6,967 nucleotides of DNA from an uncultured bacterium (lineage in GTDB: Bacteria > Patescibacteriota > Minisyncoccia > Phycocordibacterales > UBA918): contig CAJXAG010000050.1 of NCBI GenBank assembly GCA_913050645.1, positions 1 to 6,967 of the forward strand, in the 5' to 3' direction. Below, piece after piece: positions 1-5,135 of the stretch. The translations under genes and the position numbers were made by a program. The notes under the pieces were generated by a model. That model was not told where the DNA came from and made no database searches. It saw nothing but the letters and a program-made list of their open reading frames with translations. The stretch's first letter is position 1. The number at the start of each line of letters is the position of its first letter.

Positions 1-1006
1 CATCAAATCCTGATCCAACTTGAAGTGTTGACGTTGGCGAGGTAACACCAATCCCCACATTCCCAATCGCATCAATGTATATCCCCTCATCCCCACCATC
101 ACCACTAAGGTAGTTAGAACCAAGAGCGATGTTGGCAGCCGAGCCAGAGAAAGAGAGATTTCCTGAGAGCGTACCACCCGTTAATGGCAGATAGTTTGAC
201 GCAGTAATGGTGTCTGCAATGTTCGCGTCACCAATGGTGTCATTGTCCGTGAAGACGTTAGTAACGTCAGTGAGGATGGACTCAAGCTCTGCTTCAGTGT
301 CAAAGGCAGTGGTAGAGGCGTAGAGTGTATCAAGGTAGGTGGTGTCGACCGTCAGTTGGTTTGCTGTGTTGGTTAAGCCGGTACCAGTTAGATCAGTGAA
401 CGACTCACCGTTGATGACGAGCGTGGTCGTGGTTGCAATGGTGGTACTGAGGTTGGTGATGGTAGAGGAACTGTTGCTGATGAAGCCGCCGGTGAAGGTT
501 AGAAGTCCCGCAGCAGTGTCGTCTTGATCAGCGCGCAAGAAGGAAGAAGTGGCAAGGTTATCGAGTGTTTGTGCGTTATCTGCCTCATTGGCTTGGAATG
601 CTGCAGGTACCGCCCCCAGGATCTTCCGTGGAGTCATCTCACCATCACCTGCAACGTTAATACCCAGGTACAGTGTTTGATTGAAGTCCACTGAAGAAAG
701 ACTGGTTGTTGTTCCCAGCATCGTTGAAAACAGTCCCGACGTCACCGGTACTGCAGACTGTGTTTCAGTCCAGATGTTGCTGCCGCCGGTTGGTACCGTA
801 TACAGACGGAAGACCATGGAGTAGTTTCCGTCGGTGACGGGTGAACCGGTGTTATCTAACAGCTTTCCTTGGTAGTTTATTTGTTCGTTGAATGATTGGG
901 CGGAGACAATCTGTGGCTTGTATAGGAAAGATGGGAGGATGAAAGAAACTATCAAAAGTAGGCACAGTGCTGATAGAACTGGATTGCGTCGGCTTTGGCC
1001 TCGCAA
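1..1006 (-). CDS. Exported fibre-like surface protein, 5' part (runs off left edge)
   Basis: 335 codons are visible and the frame is open at base 1. With a TTG start, residues 1-8 are basic (RGQSRR), 10-29 are hydrophobic and VSA|QS at 34-38 is a plausible signal peptidase I site. Residues 41-145 form the head common to many bacterial fibre-like proteins: 'INYQGKLLDNTGSP', FRLY, 'IWTETQ', 'GLFSTMLG', 'YLGINV', 'PRKILGAVPAAFQANEADNA'. Residues 146-270 are Thr/Ser/Asn/Asp-rich and poor in Lys/Cys. 'LPLTGGTLSGNLSFSG' (273-288) and 'IGNVGIGVTSPTSTLQVG' (314-331) are the repeat types that, in known relatives, precede a C-terminal S74 intramolecular chaperone; that end is outside the window, so S74 is inference. 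Probable role: trimeric cell-surface fibre or adhesin. The start is uncertain: no ATG and no Shine-Dalgarno motif is present, the frame stays open upstream past 1180, and in-frame GTG (1129, 1126) and TTG (1138) are alternatives. The TTG chosen lies inside a palindromic repeat. Confidence 0.85.
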   Translation of the reverse strand, partial: MRGQSRRNPVLSALCLLLIVSFILPSFLYKPQIVSAQSFNEQINYQGKLLDNTGSPVTDGNYSMVFRLYTVPTGGSNIWTETQSAVPVTSGLFSTMLGTTTSLSSVDFNQTLYLGINVAGDGEMTPRKILGAVPAAFQANEADNAQTLDNLATSSFLRADQDDTAAGLLTFTGGFISNSSSTITNLSTTIATTTTLVINGESFTDLTGTGLTNTANQLTVDTTYLDTLYASTTAFDTEAELESILTDVTNVFTDNDTIGDANIADTITASNYLPLTGGTLSGNLSFSGSAANIALGSNYLSGDGGDEGIYIDAIGNVGIGVTSPTSTLQVGSGFD

Positions 1007-1011
1007 TGACG
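979..1011. repeat. Palindromic interspersed repeat, copy A
   Basis: On the minus strand it reads GTCATTGCGAG, a 12-nt centre, then GCAATCCAG. ATTGCG/CGCAAT closes a hairpin with an inner GGC/GCC. The sequence resembles the 'GTCATTGCGAG...GCAATCC' dispersed repeats seen in many unrelated bacterial genomes (recalled, not searched). This copy encodes residues 1-10 of the fibre protein if the TTG start is correct. Confidence 0.75.
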
Positions 1012-1020
1012 ATGCTGCTG

Positions 1021-1051
1021 CTGGATTGCTTTGCGAAAGCTCGCAATGACG
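1021..1051. repeat. Palindromic interspersed repeat, copy B
   Basis: Same ends as copy A (CTGGATTGC and CTCGCAATGACG on the plus strand), 9 bp away in direct orientation. The centre differs: CTTT/AAAG around CGC on the minus strand. The different centres with conserved arms suggest arm conservation by pairing or mobility rather than a recent tandem duplication. A degenerate third copy may lie at about 1076-1094 (CGTAATGACG in place of CGCAATGACG). Confidence 0.75.
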
Positions 1052-1106
1052 GACTGAGGTTGTATGGTGTTGGACTGATCGTAATGACGAAAAGTGGCTT
1101 AAAACA

Positions 1107-1134
1107 ACGATATTCTGTGGCTTCACCACGTCAA
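1107..1134 (-). promoter_or_regulatory. Candidate promoter for the fibre gene
   Basis: TTGACG (1134-1129), a 16-nt spacer and TATCGT (1112-1107) on the minus strand. The -35 matches 5/6 and the -10 matches 4/6 of the sigma-70 consensus. Transcription would start near 1100, about 95 nt before the TTG start, giving a leader that contains repeat copy B. It is prediction by pattern only. Confidence 0.35.
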
Positions 1135-1158
1135 ACAAACCTTTTTGAAGGCACGTTG

Positions 1159-1188
1159 AAAAAAATAGCAATTTGTTGAGTAATTGCT
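1159..1188 (-). terminator. Intrinsic terminator between RNA candidate and fibre gene
   Basis: On the minus strand AGCAATT (1188-1182) pairs with AATTGCT (1173-1167) across an 8-nt loop. One A and then seven T follow (1165-1159). The stem is AT-rich but perfect and the T-run is the best in the window. Confidence 0.65.
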
Positions 1189-1270
1189 TCAAAGTTCGTT
1201 GTTTTTGTTTATCTAGCCAAACCTCATACACGACCATACAGTCGTAGTTCACACATTCATCCCTGAGGTA
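1159..1270 (-). ncRNA. Candidate structured small RNA or attenuator leader (~112 nt)
   Basis: A consensus -10 (1276-1281) places the transcription start at about 1269-1270. The predicted RNA opens with ACCTCA (1269-1264), which pairs with TGAGGT (1226-1221). These enclose an ACGAC/GTCGT hairpin (1245-1241 with 1234-1230). A purine-rich, probably unpaired stretch follows, then a 7-bp terminator hairpin and seven U. The unit is closed at both ends and holds no plausible ORF. It lies upstream of the fibre gene, so it is either an independent small RNA or a leader whose terminator controls that gene. No match to SRP RNA, preQ1 riboswitch or other families I know. Confidence 0.45.
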
Positions 1271-1275
1271 GTTTC

Positions 1276-1281
1276 ATTATA
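1276..1281 (-). promoter_or_regulatory. -10 element TATAAT for the 112-nt RNA candidate
   Basis: Perfect TATAAT on the minus strand, preceded by TTTAACTA. The -35 is weak (TTAGAA at a 17-nt spacing, 3/6). Its position makes the transcript begin exactly at the first paired base of the predicted structure. Confidence 0.45.
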
Positions 1282-1342
1282 TAGTTAAACACCCTGCTTT
1301 CTAACTACTTATACACAGATTTGTGGCTTAGAATATAGACGG

Positions 1343-1516
1343 AAAAACCCTGAATCAATACACTCTGTGCTGTATTATCCGATCGCTTCGTGAGTACTGG
1401 CGAAGACGACGAAAAAGGTAGTTTTTCGTCGTAGGCGGCAGCGTAGCTGCTGTCTTTGCAAGCTGCATGCGAAGCAACTTAGAGTGTATGGATTCAGGGG
1501 AATGAAGATTGACCCC
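1343..1516 (-). ncRNA. Candidate structured small RNA (~174 nt), family unknown
   Basis: On the minus strand, a TTGACA promoter predicts a start at about 1516. The RNA then opens with a GGGG(TC)AAT-CTTC-ATTCCCC hairpin (1516-1497). CCCTGAATCCATACACTCT (1499-1481) pairs with AGAGTGTATTGATTCAGGG (1366-1348), 18 of 19 positions, and TTTTT (1347-1343) follows, as in a terminator. Inside are GCTTCG/CGAAGC near the base, a GCAGC-TAC-GCTGC hairpin (about 1450-1438), a perfect 11-bp ACGACGAAAAA/TTTTTCGTCGT hairpin with a CTACC loop (1432-1406) and a CTTCG/CGAAG hairpin (1405-1386). The 5' hairpin and the long stem share three C residues and so compete. Paired ends plus an internal asymmetric bubble recall 6S RNA, but the branched interior does not. 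RNase P, tmRNA and SRP signature sequences are absent. A MITE is the main alternative. Confidence 0.5.
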
Positions 1517-1522
1517 TCATTT

Positions 1523-1552
1523 TGCATAGTGAGCTTTTTGAAAAATTGTCAA
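1523..1552 (-). promoter_or_regulatory. Promoter for the 174-nt RNA candidate
   Basis: TTGACA (1552-1547, 6/6) is followed by an 18-nt spacer and TATGCA (1528-1523, 3/6) on the minus strand. It lies downstream of the tgt terminator, so it would drive the RNA independently of tgt. Confidence 0.45.
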
Positions 1553-1598
1553 GACAAACGAGCAGACAACCATACCGCGGACAGTCCCTCCCCACGGC

Positions 1599-1642
1599 AC
1601 AAAAACAACACAAAAGCATACGATACAAAAACAACACAAAAG
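1599..1642. repeat. 18-bp direct repeat, two copies
   Basis: ACAAAAACAACACAAAAG occurs at 1599-1616 and again at 1625-1642. The second copy supplies the outer half of the left arm of the tgt terminator. The last 12 bases also occur inverted at 1660-1671. On the transcribed (minus) strand this duplicates the U-rich tail after the terminator. Confidence 0.85.
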
Positions 1643-1671
1643 TGGAGGCAAGGCCTCCACTTTTGTGTTGT
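1626..1671 (-). terminator. Intrinsic terminator of tgt
   Basis: A perfect 19-bp inverted repeat (1631-1649 with 1653-1671, 3-nt loop) begins 16 bp after the tgt stop. On the minus strand the GTGGAGGC-CTT-GCCTCCAC core is followed by a U-rich run TTTTGTGTTGTTTTTG. The stem is symmetric, but the plus strand has no gene to terminate. Confidence 0.8.
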
Positions 1672-1687
1672 GGGTGAATGTTTTATG

Positions 1688-2890
1688 TTATGCGTTCAGG
1701 ATTTCTTGGCGGAGTTGTTTGGTGAAGTTGACGATGTAGTAGAGGTTGTGGATTGATGCAAGGTGCGCGCCGAGCATTTCCTGTGCGCGGAAAAGATGTG
1801 CGAGGTACGCTTTTGTGTAGTTGGTGCAGACATAACAGTCACATGACTCGTCGGGCTTACTAAAGTCACGCTTATACTTACTGTTGAACAAGTTAGTTCG
1901 TTTATGACCTTCGTTGGTGCGCTCATAAATCGTACCCGTGCGTGCAATGCGTGTTGGTGCAACACAGTCAAACGTGTCACAACCATGTGCAACTCCTTGT
2001 ACAATATCTTCTGGCTCACCAATACCTAAAAGGTGTCGCGGCTTATCCTCTGGGAGCATTTCATTCACTACACGAAGAGATGCACCAAGATCTTCTTTTG
2101 AAAAACTACCACCAATGCCAAAACCATCGAAGTCCATTTCAGCTAATGTTTTAGCGCTTTTTTCACGTAAGTCGAGATGACGACCACCTTGTACAACGCC
2201 GTAGAGACCTTGCTTTTTTAATGCTTCATAGTTCCCTTTATGTGCCAAAATTGACCGCTTTGCCCAGCGATGTGTGCGCTCCATCGCCTCAATCTGATAC
2301 TCACGGTTCGCCGTTGGTGAGGTACACTCGTCAAAGGCAATAATGATGTCTGCACCGATGTTATGCTGGATTTCGATTGATCGTTCAGCGGTAAATCGGT
2401 GCATTGAACCGTCAAGATGTGAGGTAAAGGTTACACCTTCTTCATCAATCACACATAATTTTCCATGATCAGCTGCAATTTTTTTTGAATATACATTGAG
2501 TCCTGCTTTTGGCTCTGCTTCCGTTGTTGCGTCCTTGGCAAACTTGGTGACTCCTTTGCCAAACGCAGCACCAAGAGAAAAAACTTGAAAACCGCCGCTA
2601 TCGGTCATGGTTGGCATATTCCAATTAGAAAACTCATGCAGTCCTCCTGCATCTTTCACCACCTGCTCTCCAGGCTGCAAAAATAAGTGATAGGTGTTTG
2701 CAAGACTGACCTGATTGCCGACGTATTCGTGTAAATCCTCAGGCTTCAAACTTTTTACGGTACCTTTGGTACCCACTACCACAAACGCAGGAGTTTCAAT
2801 ATCCCCATGAGGTGTATGAATCACACCAGCACGACCGAGCGTACCTATTTGCTTTTTTATGGTTTCAAATGTAACTGATTTACTCGTCAT
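1688..2890 (-). CDS. tgt: tRNA-guanine transglycosylase
   Basis: 400 residues, against about 375 for E. coli Tgt. The enzyme swaps G34 of GUN-anticodon tRNAs for a 7-deazaguanine base (preQ1 in most bacteria). Visible signatures: DSGGFQV with D97 (general acid/base), FDECTSP with D187 (base recognition), VVQGG with Q234, FDCVAPTRIAR with D308 (nucleophile), and the zinc site C350-x-C352-xx-C355 with H381, ending in ASIHNLYY. About 35 extra residues follow SLG (106-108, reaching roughly residue 150), and the C-terminal tail of E. coli Tgt is missing. The loop that is GGLAVGE in E. coli reads GGSFSKE (260-266): the Glu is kept but the neighbouring base-pocket residues differ. ATG start, no Shine-Dalgarno motif. 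The 124-bp gap to FKBP has no strong terminator; TATACT at 2995-2990 might be a -10. No other queuosine gene is present here. Confidence 0.96.
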   Translation of the reverse strand: MTSKSVTFETIKKQIGTLGRAGVIHTPHGDIETPAFVVVGTKGTVKSLKPEDLHEYVGNQVSLANTYHLFLQPGEQVVKDAGGLHEFSNWNMPTMTDSGGFQVFSLGAAFGKGVTKFAKDATTEAEPKAGLNVYSKKIAADHGKLCVIDEEGVTFTSHLDGSMHRFTAERSIEIQHNIGADIIIAFDECTSPTANREYQIEAMERTHRWAKRSILAHKGNYEALKKQGLYGVVQGGRHLDLREKSAKTLAEMDFDGFGIGGSFSKEDLGASLRVVNEMLPEDKPRHLLGIGEPEDIVQGVAHGCDTFDCVAPTRIARTGTIYERTNEGHKRTNLFNSKYKRDFSKPDESCDCYVCTNYTKAYLAHLFRAQEMLGAHLASIHNLYYIVNFTKQLRQEILNA

Positions 2891-3014
2891 TATTTATGCA
2901 AAGAAAATTAGATAAATTGCGTTGGATGCGAGGCATACGAACAAAATAACTTGAGGTGTACCGAGCGTACATTGAAAGCTGTTTTGTGAAGTATAACGAA
3001 GCAGACGATGTGAT

Positions 3015-3548
3015 TTAGTTGATTTTCAACAACTCGATAGAAAAGATAAGGGTTGAATTTGGTGGAATAGGACCGATACTTTTTGATCCATACGCAAGAC
3101 CAGGAGGTATTACCAGAATACGCTCCCCTTCTGTCTGCATACCAATAAGTCCTTGTTCCCATCCTGCAATCACACGACCTTCACCCACTGTAAAAGTAAA
3201 CGGAGAGCCTTTTTTGTATGAGTTGTCAAACTCTTGGCCATTTTGCAATTTGCCAACATAGTGCACGGTAACAGTATCACCTTCTTTCACCGGCTCTCCG
3301 TTGCCAATAATTACATCGTCAATGACCATTTTTTCAACCATACCATTTGTATTAATAGATTCATCGAGTGCTTGTGCAATTGTTTTCTCCTGATTTTCAG
3401 TATCGGTAGCGACTACCACAGCAGCTCTTTGTTCAGCCATCGAATCAGCAATGCGATCAGGAGTTGTTTCTACGCGTAGTAAGAAGAGTGCAAGTACCAT
3501 GAAAGCCACACTGGCAAAAATTCCTATTGCTTCAAATTTGTTAATCAT
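3015..3548 (-). CDS. Membrane-anchored FKBP-type peptidyl-prolyl cis-trans isomerase
   Basis: 177 residues from the ATG at 3548. Residues about 8-25 are one hydrophobic segment (signal anchor), a polar, acidic linker runs to about 72, and a single FKBP domain fills 73-177. Catalytic-pocket residues of the FKBP family are all present: VHYVG (Tyr), EFDNS (Phe, Asp), FTFTVG (Phe), RVIAGW (Val, Ile, Trp), LAYG (Tyr) and IPPNSTLIFSIELL at the end. It should therefore be an active prolyl isomerase facing the cell exterior, helping exported proteins fold. An in-frame TTG six bases upstream (3554) is a less likely start. It follows capA by 55 bp with its own weak promoter, so co-transcription is possible but not required. 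No Shine-Dalgarno motif. Confidence 0.93.
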   Translation of the reverse strand: MINKFEAIGIFASVAFMVLALFLLRVETTPDRIADSMAEQRAAVVVATDTENQEKTIAQALDESINTNGMVEKMVIDDVIIGNGEPVKEGDTVTVHYVGKLQNGQEFDNSYKKGSPFTFTVGEGRVIAGWEQGLIGMQTEGERILVIPPGLAYGSKSIGPIPPNSTLIFSIELLKIN

Positions 3549-3570
3549 ATGCAAATATTTAGTACGGACT

Positions 3571-3598
3571 ATACTATGCGATTTTCACAAAAATGCAA
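3571..3598 (-). promoter_or_regulatory. Possible promoter for the FKBP gene
   Basis: TTGCAT (3598-3593), a 16-nt spacer and TAGTAT (3576-3571) on the minus strand, in the gap between capA and FKBP. An overlapping TATAGT (3573-3568) fits the -10 consensus about as well but leaves a 19-nt spacer. Weak, pattern-based. Confidence 0.3.
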
Positions 3599-3603
3599 GT
3601 ATT

Positions 3604-4650
3604 TTATTGAACTGTCAATACTCCTTTTTCAATCTGTACACGGTAATCCGCATCGCTGCGTTTCGCGAGCGTCTGTAGGAAGCGGTCCGCATCATATGCA
3701 GACATAAACCGAGGCTGGCTATACGATCCACGTGCAGTAACTGGCTTCAGTCGATACATTGGTACATCACCTTCAAAGTAAAGTTCCACCCAAAGTCCTT
3801 CTTGGACATCAGTACTAAAATATTGATCAAACACAAAATTGCCTAAGGAGTAGAAAATAGGAGCACCTTTGTAGAACTGGATGTCTTGTACTACATGAGG
3901 ATGATTCCCTATTACAACATCAATTCCGGCATCAATAAGTAACTGTGCAAAATTCTCCTGAAAGTCTGAGTGTGTCAGTTGATATTCAGTCCCCCAGTGA
4001 AGGTATGCAACTTGAAAATCGCTCTGTTCTGACGCTGATGCTATCTGCTTTGCTAATTTTTGCATATCAGGAATCCCGCTAAGTGCAGACACTCCCAAAA
4101 GTGCAACGGTGCGATCACGTAATTGAACATAGGTCGTTGTAGAAGAACTCACTGTTTGATCTCCAAAGGGAGTCAAGTCATTTTGTTGTAAAGCTTTTTG
4201 GGTATTAAGAAAATTGTCGGAACCTTTGTCATACGAATGATTATTCCCCAAGGACATATATGCAAAACCGTATGCCTTCAAGGAAGGAAGCGACGTGGTC
4301 GGTGTGGAAAAGCTCATTCCCATATCTGGAGTTGGTTCATGTTTTTTTGGCACAGCACTTTCAAAATTTCCTACAAGGACTGTTGTTGAGCTCAGCGGCT
4401 CCATTGCCTGAAAAATATAATCCGAACCGTATTTCTTTTGTACTCTCTCAACATTTCGGGCGAGCATCACATCCCCCACAAATGCAATTTCTGTAGGTTC
4501 TGTAGGTAAAACAGACTCCTGTTCTGACACTACTTTGTAATTCGAAAAGGTACCAAACCCTACCACAGACTTCTTTGGAGAGGTGCTCAAAAGAAAACCT
4601 GCACCAAGTACAGTAAAAAGTAATGTTGTAAATAATACTTTTTTTTGCAT
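3604..4650 (-). CDS. CapA-family exported protein (poly-gamma-glutamate capsule / metallophosphatase fold)
   Basis: 348 residues. MQKK plus a hydrophobic stretch (about 5-22) form a signal peptide or signal anchor. The rest carries the full CapA (PGA_cap) motif series: FVGDVMLAR (57-65, D60), VGNFES (93-98), SLGNNHSYDKG (133-143, N137, H138, D141), LHWGTEY (217-223), IGNHPHVVQ (247-255, H250, H252) and FYSLGNFVFDQ (266-276). These residues line a two-metal site like that of calcineurin-type phosphoesterases. In Bacillus, CapA works with CapB/C in poly-gamma-glutamate export. No capB or capC is seen here, so involvement in poly-gamma-glutamate is unproven and a cell-envelope hydrolase role is equally possible. 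Own promoter just upstream; ATG start; no Shine-Dalgarno motif. Confidence 0.93.
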   Translation of the reverse strand: MQKKVLFTTLLFTVLGAGFLLSTSPKKSVVGFGTFSNYKVVSEQESVLPTEPTEIAFVGDVMLARNVERVQKKYGSDYIFQAMEPLSSTTVLVGNFESAVPKKHEPTPDMGMSFSTPTTSLPSLKAYGFAYMSLGNNHSYDKGSDNFLNTQKALQQNDLTPFGDQTVSSSTTTYVQLRDRTVALLGVSALSGIPDMQKLAKQIASASEQSDFQVAYLHWGTEYQLTHSDFQENFAQLLIDAGIDVVIGNHPHVVQDIQFYKGAPIFYSLGNFVFDQYFSTDVQEGLWVELYFEGDVPMYRLKPVTARGSYSQPRFMSAYDADRFLQTLAKRSDADYRVQIEKGVLTVQ

Positions 4651-4667
4651 ATCAAAAATCTATCTTA

Positions 4668-4697
4668 AATATAATCGCTCACTCTGTCACTTGTCAT
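4668..4697 (-). promoter_or_regulatory. Promoter for the CapA-family gene
   Basis: ATGACA (4697-4692, 5/6), an 18-nt spacer and TATATT (4673-4668, 5/6) on the minus strand, in the 52-bp gap after the 137-aa gene. The start would be near 4661, leaving a leader of only about 11 nt before the ATG. Confidence 0.5.
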
Positions 4698-4702
4698 AGA
4701 TG

Positions 4703-5116
4703 CTAGCGAAGCGGATAGAACAAACCCATTTTTAAATACCACATAGCTGCAAACACAAAGATAAGAGAAAGTAGTAACGAAATAAGACCAAGCACTAAGA
4801 TATTATTAAAATGTAATTTTGCTCTTGTATTTTTCACTGAAGTACCTACCTGATCTGAAGTGAGATTCATTTCAATACCCAGCAGTGACGAGATTGCTTG
4901 TGCATCGAGTTTTTGATCTGTATGAAACACCTTATGCATGGTGTCCACATGTGTTGTATGATCCTTCACATTCTCACGTAGGACCATAATAGCAGCTTCA
5001 ATATCGTCCGAATGCCACCGTGCACTTAAAAGCACAGACTTAATTTCCTCATCGGGAGAAGATGCTGAAAGTCCATTTAAACGAAGAATTTGTTCAATCT
5101 GTGTACGTTGAATCAT
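4703..5116 (-). CDS. Small tail-anchored membrane protein of unknown function
   Basis: 137 residues; I do not recognise the family. Residues 1-50 look like a compact helical bundle (IEQILRLNGL, then DEEIKSVLLSARW, then SDDIEAAIMVLRE), resembling a small UBA- or HTH-like three-helix domain in pattern only. Residues 50-100 are polar. LHFNNILVLG through MWYLK (101-129) is a single transmembrane helix, followed by a short tail, GLFYPLR. This is the layout of a cytoplasmic domain held to the membrane by its C-terminus. It starts 19 bp after the AI-2E-family gene with no terminator between, so the two are probably one transcript and may work together. ATG start; the AGGT touching it is too close to act as a Shine-Dalgarno site. 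Confidence 0.8.
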   Translation of the reverse strand: MIQRTQIEQILRLNGLSASSPDEEIKSVLLSARWHSDDIEAAIMVLRENVKDHTTHVDTMHKVFHTDQKLDAQAISSLLGIEMNLTSDQVGTSVKNTRAKLHFNNILVLGLISLLLSLIFVFAAMWYLKMGLFYPLR

Positions 5117-5135
5117 ACCTAGCTACCATTATGGA

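Larger units (their letters stand above)
1007..1687. other. 681-bp gene-poor region between tgt and the fibre gene
   Basis: No convincing ORF on either strand. From right to left it holds the tgt terminator with duplicated tail (1599-1671), a GC-rich piece with GGACAGTCC (1579-1587), the 174-nt RNA candidate (1343-1516), the 112-nt RNA candidate (1159-1270), a possible fibre promoter (1107-1134) and repeat copy B (1021-1051). Confidence 0.7.

Noticed and set aside
852..1046. 64-codon minus-strand frame overlapping the fibre start
   Set aside because: It is another frame of the repeat and signal-peptide region. The fibre frame continues for hundreds of codons with a recognisable domain; this one stops.
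967..1179. 70-codon plus-strand frame with LDCFAKARNDG
   Set aside because: It is a translation of the two palindromic repeats and the leader region opposite the fibre gene. Such repeat-derived frames are common artefacts.
1159..1270. preQ1 riboswitch, suggested by proximity to tgt
   Set aside because: It lies downstream of tgt, not upstream, and lacks the class I preQ1 stem, loop and A-rich tail pattern.
1348..1499. Integron attC site or MITE as explanation of the long inverted repeat
   Set aside because: No core-site sequences, no integron cassettes and no evident target duplication at the flanks. A MITE cannot be fully excluded without a copy count.
1484..1756. 90-codon plus-strand frame
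   Set aside because: It crosses the small-RNA promoter, the tgt terminator and the tgt 3' end, and has no recognisable protein features.
2957..2971. TGTAC/GTACA hairpin after the FKBP gene as a terminator
   Set aside because: Only 5 bp and no U-run follows on the minus strand.
2908..3162. 84-codon minus-strand frame between FKBP and tgt
   Set aside because: Most of it overlaps the FKBP coding sequence in another frame. It has no signal, domain or start context.
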